NCBI GenBank assembly: GCA_039029735.1
Contig: JBCCFL010000017.1
Location: forward strand, 39,361-103,360
Reading direction: 5' to 3'
Origin: CADEDH01 sp039029735
GTDB lineage: Bacteria; Actinomycetota; Acidimicrobiia; Acidimicrobiales; SZUA-35
Length of the DNA stretch: 64,000 nt
In this document: positions 53,162 to 61,489 of the stretch, piece after piece
How positions within the stretch are numbered: the first letter of the stretch is position 1
Layout: the number at the start of each line of letters is the position of its first letter
Translations under genes and position numbers: made by a program
Notes under the pieces: model-generated
Databases searched by the model: none
What the model was told of the DNA's origin: nothing
What the model saw: the letters and a program-made list of their open reading frames with translations, nothing else

Positions 53162-54682
53162 ATGGTGTCGGATCTGGATGCGATCCCACGCACGCCGCAG
53201 ACGGTTCCCGTCGTGCTGTCGCAACTCGACGATGCCGTGGTGATCGACCCCGAGTTCGCCCATCTTGGCTCGAATCCGGTGATCCGGGTGCGGGCCGCCC
53301 ACTCGTTCGACGAGCTCGAGGCCGCCGAGCCTGGTGACGTGGTGGTGCTCGACCCGAGCCTGCACCATGACGTTGCGACCTATCGCTTCGATCTGGCCGT
53401 CGGCCGCACCACGCCTGGGGTGGCGGCAGTGCTCGGCGGGCGGCCCAGCGCCACTGGCCAGCGCACGGCCAGCCGCTACGGCATCGCCCTCGGTTCGCTC
53501 GTGGCCGAGCACGACGTGACCACGCTCGCCGTGCTCCTGCGTGATCTCACCCGCGGCGGGCAACAGGCCGAGGTTGCGGCGCTCGAACGCATCTGTCGAG
53601 CGGCAGACGACTGCACCACCACCGACGACATCGATGCCATGCTCGACGCCGTGGCCCGCGTGCTGGGCCGGCGGGTGAACCTGGTGCGAGCCCCCGTGAC
53701 CGAGCACGACCTGTCGATCCGGGTGCAGGGGGTGGTGCGGTGGTACCTGACCACCGAGCGCCCCGCGGCCTCGGCGTTGTTCACCACCGCCATGTCGTAC
53801 GTGGCCCGGCACGTGGAGTCGCTCCTCCAGGCCGACTACGAGGCACGGGAGCTTCCCGAGGCAACCCGTTCGGAACTGGTCAACGAGATCCTGCTGACCG
53901 ATGCCGGCACCTCGGCCGACACCGTTGGCCGTCTCCGCCAGTCGGGGTTCCCGATCGACGGCTCGCATTGTGCGATCTGCATCGACTGCCACCATCCCCT
54001 CCCCGTGGGGGACCATGCGTCGGCGGCGGCGATCAACACCTTCCGGGCCCAACAGCGAATCGCCGATCTGGTGCTCGACGCCGTGCGCCGGGCCGGCGGC
54101 ACCTGGACTCGGGCCGGCACCGCCGCCTCGATCGTGCTGGTGTCGAGCCGCACCACGTCGCACGGGGAGTTGGTCAGCCGCGATGTGGGCCGGGCGGCCG
54201 AGCAGGCGATCGCCGCCGCCAGTCCGGTGCTCGACGAGCTCCAGATCCATGTCGGGATCGGCACACCGCACCTGGGCGTCGGGGGCCTGCGCACGAGCGT
54301 GAACGAGGCCACCACCGCCGTGCGTTCGGCCCGCGACCGGGGGCGGGCGAACGAGGCTCAGCACTTCGACCGGCTCGGATTCAGCCGTGCGTTGTTGCAG
54401 TGGGCGGAGATCGACGGGGTGCGACCGATCATCGACGAGATCCTGGGCCCGCTCCTGGAGCCAACCGAGCGAGGGCGGGAGGCACTGCACACCCTGTACG
54501 CCTACCTCCAGGCGGGCCAGAACGTGTCGGCCACGGCCGATGCCCTCCACCTGCACCGCAACACCGTTCGCTACCGGATCGAGCGCATCAAGGAAATGTT
54601 GTCGGTCGACCTCGACGACCCCGACGAGCGGCTCCTAGTCGAGCTGGGCTGTCGGCTCGTGGCCTCCGAGCACGAGGCGTGA
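53162..54682 (+). CDS. PucR-family (CdaR-like) transcriptional regulator
   Basis: 506 residues from the ATG at 53162. An N-terminal PucR-type domain (about 1-150) is followed by a GGDEF-like/CdaR middle region and a C-terminal PucR helix-turn-helix (LQAGQNVSATADALHLHRNT, then VRYRIERIKEML). Family members activate purine/allantoin, GABA or sugar-acid catabolic genes in response to pathway metabolites. It is divergent from the DUF917-HyuA-ABC operon with a 21-bp palindrome between, so it is that operon's likely regulator. Confidence 0.9.
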   Translation: MVSDLDAIPRTPQTVPVVLSQLDDAVVIDPEFAHLGSNPVIRVRAAHSFDELEAAEPGDVVVLDPSLHHDVATYRFDLAVGRTTPGVAAVLGGRPSATGQRTASRYGIALGSLVAEHDVTTLAVLLRDLTRGGQQAEVAALERICRAADDCTTTDDIDAMLDAVARVLGRRVNLVRAPVTEHDLSIRVQGVVRWYLTTERPAASALFTTAMSYVARHVESLLQADYEARELPEATRSELVNEILLTDAGTSADTVGRLRQSGFPIDGSHCAICIDCHHPLPVGDHASAAAINTFRAQQRIADLVLDAVRRAGGTWTRAGTAASIVLVSSRTTSHGELVSRDVGRAAEQAIAAASPVLDELQIHVGIGTPHLGVGGLRTSVNEATTAVRSARDRGRANEAQHFDRLGFSRALLQWAEIDGVRPIIDEILGPLLEPTERGREALHTLYAYLQAGQNVSATADALHLHRNTVRYRIERIKEMLSVDLDDPDERLLVELGCRLVASEHEA

Positions 54683-54691
54683 CCGGGCCCG

Positions 54692-54769
54692 CGTGGTCGC
54701 CCCGCATGGTTGGCCTGGGTGGTTCGCCTGCGTGGTCGCCCCGCATGGTTGGCCTGGGTGGTTCGCCTG
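54692..54769. repeat. Perfect tandem duplication of a 39-bp unit
   Basis: Two identical 39-base copies (54692-54730 and 54731-54769) start CGTGGTCGCCCCGCATGGTT; a shortened, degenerate third copy follows to about 54790. Each unit contains two related sub-blocks of the form GGTxGxxCGCCTG / GGTTGGCCTG. Intergenic, just after the PucR stop (54682) and before the end of the Rieske gene. No coding potential. Confidence 0.85.
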
Positions 54770-54813
54770 GGTAGTTGGCCTGCGTCGCCAGCGTCGATGA
54801 CGGCGGCCGGCCG

Positions 54814-55863
54814 TCAGGCGGAGCCGGCCAGCTGCTCGGTGGCCACCGCACGTAGGTAACGACGAAGCCGGGCAAGACCCCGGTCGTGGCTGTACAGGCG
54901 CTCGCGGCCGTCGGGCTCCATGCGTTCGAGCAGTGCTCGATCCTGTTCGAGCACCTGCCAGTGCCGAGCTTCGAGCCGGTTGCGATACAGGAACCGCCAC
55001 ACGTCACGCTGCCAACCGCCCACCTCGCAGGTCCGCCAGAAGAACACCGACGTGAGATCGGGCCCAGCCGGGGTGTACATCCCGATGATCCCGAAGGTGC
55101 GGGCGGGGCCACCCGTAGGGGGATAGGGAATCTCCAGGCGCATCCACATCACGTCGGTGTCACCGAACTCGGTCCAGTCGAAGTTCACCCCTTGCTGGCC
55201 GGCCTTGGCGAACACGTAGCCCGTCGGGGTGTCGGTGAGAACGAACTCGGCACTCATCTCTCCTTCCGCCATGGAGTGGGACTGGCGATGCAGGAAGGCA
55301 CCGTGCATGGGATCCATCACGTTGTCGGCGATGAGGCGATAGTCACCGCCCCACTCGACGTAGCAGAGGAACGAGCTGTAGGCGGCGTCGGTGAGCTGCT
55401 CGGGGAGGACGAGGGCCGGTACCTGTTCCGCGTGGAGATCGGCGCTCTTGAACAAGAAGATGGCGCCGGCCTGCTCCTCGGCGGGGAACACCCGGGTTGG
55501 CCGGCTCCCTTCCAGATTGCATCCGGGGCTTCCCGGCACCCGTGTCACCACCCCGTCGTGGCGGACCTCAACCCAGTGGTAGGGGCAACGCAGTCGATCT
55601 CCGAGAACGTCTCCGGCCGACAGGGGGGCGCCCCGATGAGGGCAGTAGTCCTCCAGGGCGCGGACCTGGCCGTCGTCGTCGCGCCAGATGGCGATTCGAT
55701 ACCCGAACCGTCGGATCTCCTTCACCTCGCCCGGCCCCAGGAGGTGCGATGGGAGCACCGGATACCAACGATCGTTCACACCGTCGGCCACCAGGCGGTC
55801 GACGGCGTCACTCGCAACGGCCGGCTGACCATTGGCCTGCGCCGATGACGTCGGCGCCGTCAC
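54814..55863 (-). CDS. Rieske [2Fe-2S] ring-hydroxylating oxygenase, large subunit-like
   Basis: 349 residues from a GTG at 55863. Rieske cluster ligands Cys74-x-His76 (CPHRGAP) and Cys93-x2-His96 (CPYHW); the mononuclear iron ligands fit Asp184-x2-His187-x4-His192 (DPMHGAFLH). Similar to vanillate-demethylase-type or toluenesulfonate-type monooxygenases (KshA/VanA-like, single subunit) rather than alpha3beta3 dioxygenases. The GTG overlaps the stop of the small upstream gene (GTGA). No reductase or ferredoxin is adjacent. Last gene of the catabolic operon. Confidence 0.9.
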   Translation of the reverse strand: MTAPTSSAQANGQPAVASDAVDRLVADGVNDRWYPVLPSHLLGPGEVKEIRRFGYRIAIWRDDDGQVRALEDYCPHRGAPLSAGDVLGDRLRCPYHWVEVRHDGVVTRVPGSPGCNLEGSRPTRVFPAEEQAGAIFLFKSADLHAEQVPALVLPEQLTDAAYSSFLCYVEWGGDYRLIADNVMDPMHGAFLHRQSHSMAEGEMSAEFVLTDTPTGYVFAKAGQQGVNFDWTEFGDTDVMWMRLEIPYPPTGGPARTFGIIGMYTPAGPDLTSVFFWRTCEVGGWQRDVWRFLYRNRLEARHWQVLEQDRALLERMEPDGRERLYSHDRGLARLRRYLRAVATEQLAGSA

Positions 55864-56078
55864 TGGCCCAACTCCGCCATCAGCTCGACGAATCGGTCCG
55901 TGGTCCACACGTCGGCATCAGCCGGGGCCGGGCCGCTTCGATTCAAGTGGGCCACCAATCCATCCAGATCATGGATGCCAGCCGCATAGGCGACCTCGAT
56001 GGCGTCGCCGAGCCGGTTCGCGAAGTCATTCGGGGGGTGGATCCTCGACTGGTGTGGTTCAAGGTACGGCTTGGTCAT
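55860..56078 (-). CDS. Small recombinase-like HTH domain protein
   Basis: 72 residues from the ATG at 56078, preceded by AGGAGAGG. Sequence opens TKPYLEPHQSRIHPPNDFAN and continues LGDAIEVAYAAGIHDLDGLV; this spelling matches, from memory, the short proteins annotated as 'recombinase-like helix-turn-helix', often found next to Rieske oxygenase genes. No sign of recombinase function. Coupled by a GTGA overlap to the oxygenase, so it may be an accessory or regulatory factor for it. Confidence 0.65.
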   Translation of the reverse strand: MTKPYLEPHQSRIHPPNDFANRLGDAIEVAYAAGIHDLDGLVAHLNRSGPAPADADVWTTDRFVELMAELGQ

Positions 56079-56092
56079 CACCTCTCCTCGGA

Positions 56093-57751
56093 TCAGGGAA
56101 CGGGGACAGGAGGCACGAACGGCACCGGCATCGGACCGAACTCGTCGCAGTCGACTTCGACGAGGATCGGTGCACCAGCCGCCACCGCCCCCTCCATGGT
56201 GCGCAGGGATTCCGACGGGTGAGCCAGTCGCCGGTGCTCGATGCCGAAGGCGCCGGCCAGCGCGGCGAAGTCGGGCGTGGCGAGATCCACCCCGCTGCGG
56301 CGGCCGACGTGGGCGTCCTGCAGGTTGCGCAGCACCCCGTAGCCGCCGTCGTTGAACACCACCGCCACGATCGGAAGCTGTTCCTGAGCCACCGTTGCCA
56401 GCTCACCGAGATGAACCGCGAGGCCCCCGTCGCCCACCATCACCAGCGTTGGTGACTCGGGGCGGGCGGAGGCTGCTCCGATGGCCATCCCCAGACCCTG
56501 GCCAATCCCACCGCCCCGGGCGTTCACGTTCGTGGTGGGGTCCAGTACCGGCAACAGGCGGTTCCCCCAGCTCGACGACGGGATCGTGACGTCGCGCACC
56601 AGGGGTGACGCCGCAGGGAGCACCGCTCGCATTGCGTCGCACAGCTCGGCGTAGGGGCCGATCCCGGCCCGAAGTTGAGCCCGCGCCTCGGCGGCCAGCT
56701 CGCTGGCACGAGCACACCAGCCGCCCCGATCCCGGGGCACACCCTCAGCGAGCAGCACGGGGATGACGTGCTCGGCCCGGCCAACGATGCCAACCGTGCA
56801 CGGATACGCCCGACCGATCGCCGCGGGGTCGACGTCGATCTGGATGTGGCGATCCGGGAGCCGGAGGTTGTAGTGCCGGGTTTCGTTCGAGCGGAAGTGG
56901 GTACCGATCGACACCAACAGATCCGCCTCGTCGAGCAGCTGCTGCCCGTCCGGGCTCGATGCGAAGTTGCCGACCACGAGTGGATCGTCTTCGGCGATCA
57001 CGCCTCGGCCAGCGTTGCTGGTCACCAGTGGGATGCTGTGGCGGCGACACAGCTCGGCCACCTCGGCCCGGGCGGGTACGGCGCCACCGCCGGCCCACAC
57101 CAGCGGCCGTTCTGCCGCCCCCAACAAGGCGACCACACGGTCGATGTCACCGTCGATCTCCGCCGCACCATTGGCGCCGGAGCCGTCAGCAGGGCCGGCG
57201 GCCGACGCAGGGCCGGTGGACGGGTCGGGGCCAGGGGCGTACTGCAGGTCGATGGGGATCTCGACGCTCACCGGGCCGGTGGGTGGGCGCTGGGCCTCGT
57301 CGACGGCCCGGCCGAGTACGGCGGCGACCGTGTCGGCCGATCGCACCGTGTGCTGGGCCTTCGACACTGCCGCCAGCATGTGATCCTGGGCCTTCGTCTC
57401 GTGGATCACGCCGCGCCCTTCGCCGAGGTGCACCGAATCGATGTTGCCGGTGACGTGCAGCACCCGCGAACCAGCCGTGAGTGCTTCGATCAAAGAACCC
57501 GCGGCGTTGCCAGCGCCCGTTCCGGTGCTGGTCACGGCGATCCCGAGCCCGTCGGCAACTCGGCTGTAGCCGTCGGCGGCGTTCACCGCTGTCGCCTCGT
57601 GCCGCACGGGTGTGTAGCGACCAGCGGCCGCCAACGCATCCACGAGCGGCTGATTGTGCACGCTCACGATGCCGAACGCGGCAGCCACGCCATGGGCGGC
57701 GGCGAGATCGCACAGCACCCGAGGAGCGGCAGGCATCGATCGCTCAGACAT
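56093..57751 (-). CDS. Thiamine-diphosphate enzyme (acetolactate synthase/benzoylformate decarboxylase-like)
   Basis: 552 residues, three-domain ThDP fold. The PYR domain has the catalytic Glu in VRHEATAVNAADGYSR (Glu52); the PP domain carries the ThDP/Mg motif MVGDGGLAVH ... FNDGGYG near residues 440-475. The middle domain (about 195-330) does not show a clear FAD signature. It decarboxylates or condenses a 2-oxo acid; in this operon perhaps a ring-cleavage product. The start overlaps the SDR stop by 8 bases. Confidence 0.88.
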   Translation of the reverse strand: MSERSMPAAPRVLCDLAAAHGVAAAFGIVSVHNQPLVDALAAAGRYTPVRHEATAVNAADGYSRVADGLGIAVTSTGTGAGNAAGSLIEALTAGSRVLHVTGNIDSVHLGEGRGVIHETKAQDHMLAAVSKAQHTVRSADTVAAVLGRAVDEAQRPPTGPVSVEIPIDLQYAPGPDPSTGPASAAGPADGSGANGAAEIDGDIDRVVALLGAAERPLVWAGGGAVPARAEVAELCRRHSIPLVTSNAGRGVIAEDDPLVVGNFASSPDGQQLLDEADLLVSIGTHFRSNETRHYNLRLPDRHIQIDVDPAAIGRAYPCTVGIVGRAEHVIPVLLAEGVPRDRGGWCARASELAAEARAQLRAGIGPYAELCDAMRAVLPAASPLVRDVTIPSSSWGNRLLPVLDPTTNVNARGGGIGQGLGMAIGAASARPESPTLVMVGDGGLAVHLGELATVAQEQLPIVAVVFNDGGYGVLRNLQDAHVGRRSGVDLATPDFAALAGAFGIEHRRLAHPSESLRTMEGAVAAGAPILVEVDCDEFGPMPVPFVPPVPVP

Positions 57752-58553
57752 AGCGCCCGACGCCCCCAGCTACGTCGATCGCGGTTCCAGTCACATACGA
57801 CGCTCGGGGTGACATCAGCATCGTGATCACGAACGAGACCTCGGCTGCCGTGCCGAGCCGGCCGAGCACGATGCCCCGGTCGGCCGCCAGGTCGGCCGAC
57901 CACTGTTCATAGGACTGGCCGTCGTCGGTGGCGCGTTCGTCGTAGCGCCGGCGCCACTGGCCGGTGTCGATCAACCCGAGCAACACGCTGTTCACCCGGA
58001 TCCCTTCAGCGGCGAGATCGATCGACAGCGTCTTGGTGAGATTCAGCAATGCGGCCCGAGCGGCACTGGTGGCCGCGAGCCGTGGTTCCGGTTGGCGGGC
58101 CAACACGGCATTGACATTCACCATCACGCCAGCGTCGCTCGCGGCGAGGTGAGGCCGGGCGGCCTGCAGCAGGTTCATCACCCCGGCGATCTTGAGATCG
58201 AACTCGCTGGCCCATTCCGCGCCGGTGGTGTCGGCGGCCGACTTCATCAGCGACTGCCCAGCGTTGTTGACCAGGCCGTCGACGGCACCGAAGCGAGCGT
58301 GGGCTGCGGCCACGAAGGCGTTGACGTCGCTGGGCCGGCGCACATCGCAGCGAACCGCGAGCAGGCGGTCGGGGTCATGACTGGTCAGCGCTGATGTGGC
58401 GGCAGCGAGGCGGTCGAGGTCGCGGGCGCAGGTGGCCACCCGCGCCCCCGCGGCGAGGAGGTCGTCGACGACGGCGAGCCCGACACCGGAGCTCCCGCCG
58501 GTCACGAGGATCACACGGTTGGCGAGGTGGAGGTCCATGCCCGATCCGTTCAC
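57744..58553 (-). CDS. SDR-family protein with altered catalytic motif (TSxxR)
   Basis: 269 residues from the GTG at 58553, which overlaps the preceding stop (GTGA); an ATG at 58538 (MDLHLANRV) is equally plausible. Cofactor motif TGGSSGVGLAV and NNAG are intact. Where Tyr-x-x-x-Lys is expected it reads TSAARAAL, with Thr and Arg, the same change as in the SDR at 23240-24025. Otherwise typical (IRVNSV, GTAIDVAGG). Between an ordinary SDR and a ThDP enzyme in the catabolic operon; its chemistry is open. Confidence 0.82.
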   Translation of the reverse strand: MNGSGMDLHLANRVILVTGGSSGVGLAVVDDLLAAGARVATCARDLDRLAAATSALTSHDPDRLLAVRCDVRRPSDVNAFVAAAHARFGAVDGLVNNAGQSLMKSAADTTGAEWASEFDLKIAGVMNLLQAARPHLAASDAGVMVNVNAVLARQPEPRLAATSAARAALLNLTKTLSIDLAAEGIRVNSVLLGLIDTGQWRRRYDERATDDGQSYEQWSADLAADRGIVLGRLGTAAEVSFVITMLMSPRASYVTGTAIDVAGGVGRYV

Positions 58554-59305
58554 GGCATCACGAACCCACCATCGACCACCTGCGTCGTGCCGGTGATGTA
58601 GGCCGCGTCGTCGGACAGGAGGAATCGGATCAGCCCCACCACGTCATCGGCGTGTTGGGGGCGCCGCAATGCTCGGTTGTCGGCGTAGAGCTTGTGCCGC
58701 TCGGCTGGCACCCGAGCCGTCGACTCGCCCTCCACGATCCCCGGCGCCACCGCATTGACGGTGATGCCGTGTGGGCCGAGTTCGCGGGCCATTGCTCGGG
58801 TGAGGGCGAGCACACCGCCCTTCGATGCGATGTAGTGGCTCAGCCTCGGACTGCCATAGAGCGCAGCGTCTGACGCGAGGTTGATCACCCGACCTTCGCC
58901 GGCGGCGATCATGGCCGGTGCAGCGTGCTTGGCGACGAGCCAGCTGCCCGTGAGGTTCACGCCGAGAAGCTCGTCCCAGGTGGACCGATCGATCTCCCAG
59001 AACGACGCGCCGCCAACGGCGTCGGCCATGGCTGCGTTGTTCACCACGCCCCAGGGGGCGTGATCGAGGTCGAGGAAGAACGCCTCCACGGCGGCTTCAT
59101 CGGCCACGTCCACCACGTGGGGGCGCACGTCGTGGCCAGCGGTGCGCAAGTCGTCTGCGACGCGCTCCACCTGGTCGGCGGCGACGTCGAGGGCCTCCAC
59201 CCGGGCCCCGGCTCCCGCCACCGCGGCCGCCATCGCCCGACCGAGGCCGCGCCCCGCGCCGGTGATGACCACCGTGCGACCGTCGAGAGCAGATCGCTCC
59301 GTCAC
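58550..59305 (-). CDS. SDR-family oxidoreductase (canonical)
   Basis: 251 residues. Cofactor motif TGAGRGLGRAM, NNAA, catalytic Ser in INLASDAALYG and Tyr/Lys in HYIASKGGV: a complete SDR tetrad. C-terminus GTTQVVDGGFV as in FabG-like enzymes. In this setting a dihydrodiol or hydroxy-acyl dehydrogenase is plausible, following an oxygenase step. Overlaps the next gene by four bases. Confidence 0.92.
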   Translation of the reverse strand: MTERSALDGRTVVITGAGRGLGRAMAAAVAGAGARVEALDVAADQVERVADDLRTAGHDVRPHVVDVADEAAVEAFFLDLDHAPWGVVNNAAMADAVGGASFWEIDRSTWDELLGVNLTGSWLVAKHAAPAMIAAGEGRVINLASDAALYGSPRLSHYIASKGGVLALTRAMARELGPHGITVNAVAPGIVEGESTARVPAERHKLYADNRALRRPQHADDVVGLIRFLLSDDAAYITGTTQVVDGGFVMP

Positions 59306-59325
59306 CTCAGCCGCGGCCTCGGGGA

Positions 59326-59832
59326 TCAGTCACGGGTCACGCCCACCATCGGAGAGGTGTCCGGGTAGGTCGGGATCTGCGGCTTCGCTGCGCCCAGCAT
59401 CACGCAGAACAAGGCGGCCGAGTCGCCAACGTTCTTGAGGCTCCGCGGGACGCCGGCCGGGATCTTGATGAAGTCGCGGTAGCCGAGCACGCGTGCGGCA
59501 GAGCGGGTGCCGTCGACCGGGTCGTGGACCCGCACCTCGAGCTCGCCTTCCAGCACGAAGAATGCCTCCTCCACGTCGTGGTGGTTGTGCTCGGGGCCTT
59601 CAGCCCCCGGCGGCAACAACATGTTCGAGAAGGTGAAGTGCTCGGCCTGGAGGATGCGGCTGTCGCCTTCGTGGTTGCCAGTCCCGCCCGATCCCATGTA
59701 GCGGATCTGGGCCCGTCGGAACTGGTCGCCCGCCTTGGCCTGGAATGCCAGTGTGTCCCAGTCTTCGTGACGGCTCTCCCTGGAGGCGAGGAAGCCGTCG
59801 ATCTGCGATTCGAGTTCGTCCTGACTGGCCAT
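59326..59832 (-). CDS. Cupin-domain protein
   Basis: 168 residues, one cupin fold. Motif 1 is PEHNHHDVEEAFFVLEGELEV (metal ligands His, His and Glu), and motif 2 lies near GVPRSLKNVGDSA where the usual late His is replaced. AAAGGACCACC precedes the ATG. Could be an isomerase, dioxygenase or binding protein of the operon; nothing specific is visible. Confidence 0.8.
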   Translation of the reverse strand: MASQDELESQIDGFLASRESRHEDWDTLAFQAKAGDQFRRAQIRYMGSGGTGNHEGDSRILQAEHFTFSNMLLPPGAEGPEHNHHDVEEAFFVLEGELEVRVHDPVDGTRSAARVLGYRDFIKIPAGVPRSLKNVGDSAALFCVMLGAAKPQIPTYPDTSPMVGVTRD

Positions 59833-59849
59833 GGTGGTCCTTTCTACGC

Positions 59850-60674
59850 TCAGCCCACGCCCCCGGCGAGGGGGTGGTCGGCCCAGAACGTGTCGAGCGC
59901 CCGGTTGAAGGCGATGGGGTTCTCACGGTTGGAGAGATGCCCGGCGTCCGGAATCGTCACCAGGCTGGCGCCGTGGATGTGTTCGGTCAAGATCGCCGCT
60001 TCGGCCGGCGGGCAGACCACGTCGTGCTCGCCGACGATCACGAGCGTGGGGCAGCCGATCATGGCGAACAGTTCGGTGTTGTCGGTTCTCGCCATGGCGT
60101 TGGCGGCCTGGGCGTAGCCGGGCAGTCGTATGGCAGCAGCCATGTCGGCCGCCACCGCGGCCACCAGCTCCGAGGGAGCAGCGGGCGAGAGCAGTCGGTG
60201 GCTCCGAGCCTGGCTGAATGCTGCCGCTCCGTCGCTCGCCAGGGCGCCGGGCCGGGCTCGCATCGCCGCGGCCCGGGCCGGGTCCACCGCTGAGCCACGA
60301 GTGGAGTCTGCGAGCACGAGCCGTGCCACCCTCTCGGGGTGAGTGGCCGCGAGCCGGGCTGCGATCACGCCGCCCCACGACACACCGACGAGGTCTGCGG
60401 CGCGTACCTCCAACTGATCGAGCAGATCGACGATGGCCGCGCCGTAGTCGTCCGTTGCGACGATCGCCGGATTGTCGTCGGAGTCGCCGTAGCCGGGGGC
60501 GTCGGGGGCGACACACCACCGGTTGCGGCCAACGTGCGCGAACTGCAGGGCAAACGTGGAGCGAGACGATCCGATCCCGTGGAGGAACAGCACCGGCACG
60601 GCGGCCCGTTCACCGGCCTCGCTCACGGCCAGCCCGTTCATGTGTCGGGTGCGCACTCCCGGCGAGCCGGTCAC
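59850..60674 (-). CDS. Alpha/beta hydrolase (meta-cleavage hydrolase-like)
   Basis: 274 residues from a GTG at 60674 that overlaps the stop of the aspartate-dehydrogenase-like gene (GTGA). Oxyanion region LFLHGIGSSRSTF, nucleophile GVSWGGV, acid in VGEHDVVCPP and His in PDAGHLSNRENP: complete catalytic triad. The order resembles C-C bond hydrolases acting on extradiol cleavage products, consistent with the VOC dioxygenase two genes upstream, though lactone or ester hydrolysis is also possible. Confidence 0.88.
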   Translation of the reverse strand: MTGSPGVRTRHMNGLAVSEAGERAAVPVLFLHGIGSSRSTFALQFAHVGRNRWCVAPDAPGYGDSDDNPAIVATDDYGAAIVDLLDQLEVRAADLVGVSWGGVIAARLAATHPERVARLVLADSTRGSAVDPARAAAMRARPGALASDGAAAFSQARSHRLLSPAAPSELVAAVAADMAAAIRLPGYAQAANAMARTDNTELFAMIGCPTLVIVGEHDVVCPPAEAAILTEHIHGASLVTIPDAGHLSNRENPIAFNRALDTFWADHPLAGGVG

Positions 60675-61477
60675 AGGAACGACCCCGAGGGACCAACCCG
60701 GTTCCGCAGCGTCCGCAACACCGACCACGCGGTGAGGTGAGACGTTCGCGGGTTCGACGGCGACGGGGTGTTCTCCACCGCAATCGAGTAGCGGCCGCTC
60801 GCTGCGGAGACCGTGATCTGGTGGCTGTTGGTCGTCGCCGTCGGCGAGCCCACAACCACGACCTCCACCAGATCGAGGGTGCCGGCGGCGAGGCCGAGCG
60901 CGGCCGCCACGTTCAGCGATTCTGGAAACAGCCGCACCGCGTCGGCCACCGACCCCCGGAAACACTCGACGGGCTCCTCTGCGGCGGTGAGCTGGGCCTG
61001 CATGGCGGCCGTCATCCAGGCGCGCACCAACGACGCCGACGGCTTGGTGGTTTCAAGTCGAACGCGGTCGATGCTGCCGTAGAGCTGCGCCGCGCTGATG
61101 AGGTCGAGCCCTCCGATGGCACCGGAGCTCAGCAGGAGGCGCCCCGGGCCGATGCCGGTCAGTTCGCGTCGGACCTCGTCGTCGACCAGGGCGCCGATGG
61201 AGACCACGACCACGTCGGCCCCGGCGCGCAGATACGCAGAGGCATGGGCTCTGAGCGGCTCGGGCCCGGCGGCCTCCACCACCACGTCGCAGTGTTCGGC
61301 CAGCGCGGCCGCGGGGACGGCGAGCGCATGTGGCTCACCATCACGGAATCGGGATGCGACTGCGGTGAGTCGCTGGGTGGCCGTGGGCGTGTCGGCCGCT
61401 CCGGCGTCGACCAGGGCTGCGACCTCGCGCCCGATCGCCCCCCAGCCGAGGATGCCCACGCGGATCTGATCACCCAT
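60671..61477 (-). CDS. Aspartate dehydrogenase (NadX)-like protein
   Basis: 268 residues. N-terminal Rossmann motif RVGILGWGAIGREVA, then VVVEAAGPE and SSGAIGGLDLI; the C-terminal DUF108 domain contains NSHQITVSAA, with the presumed catalytic His, and ENTPSPSNPRTSHLTAWS. This fits L-aspartate dehydrogenase, which makes iminoaspartate for NAD synthesis or degrades aspartate. Inside a ring-oxidation operon, without nadA/nadC, a reaction on another amino or semialdehyde compound is more likely (inference). Confidence 0.85.
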   Translation of the reverse strand: MGDQIRVGILGWGAIGREVAALVDAGAADTPTATQRLTAVASRFRDGEPHALAVPAAALAEHCDVVVEAAGPEPLRAHASAYLRAGADVVVVSIGALVDDEVRRELTGIGPGRLLLSSGAIGGLDLISAAQLYGSIDRVRLETTKPSASLVRAWMTAAMQAQLTAAEEPVECFRGSVADAVRLFPESLNVAAALGLAAGTLDLVEVVVVGSPTATTNSHQITVSAASGRYSIAVENTPSPSNPRTSHLTAWSVLRTLRNRVGPSGSFL

Positions 61478-61489
61478 CGGTCAACGGCA

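Noticed and set aside
54692..54790. Short repeats considered as a CRISPR array
   Set aside because: Copies are directly adjacent with no unique spacers, and no cas genes are present.
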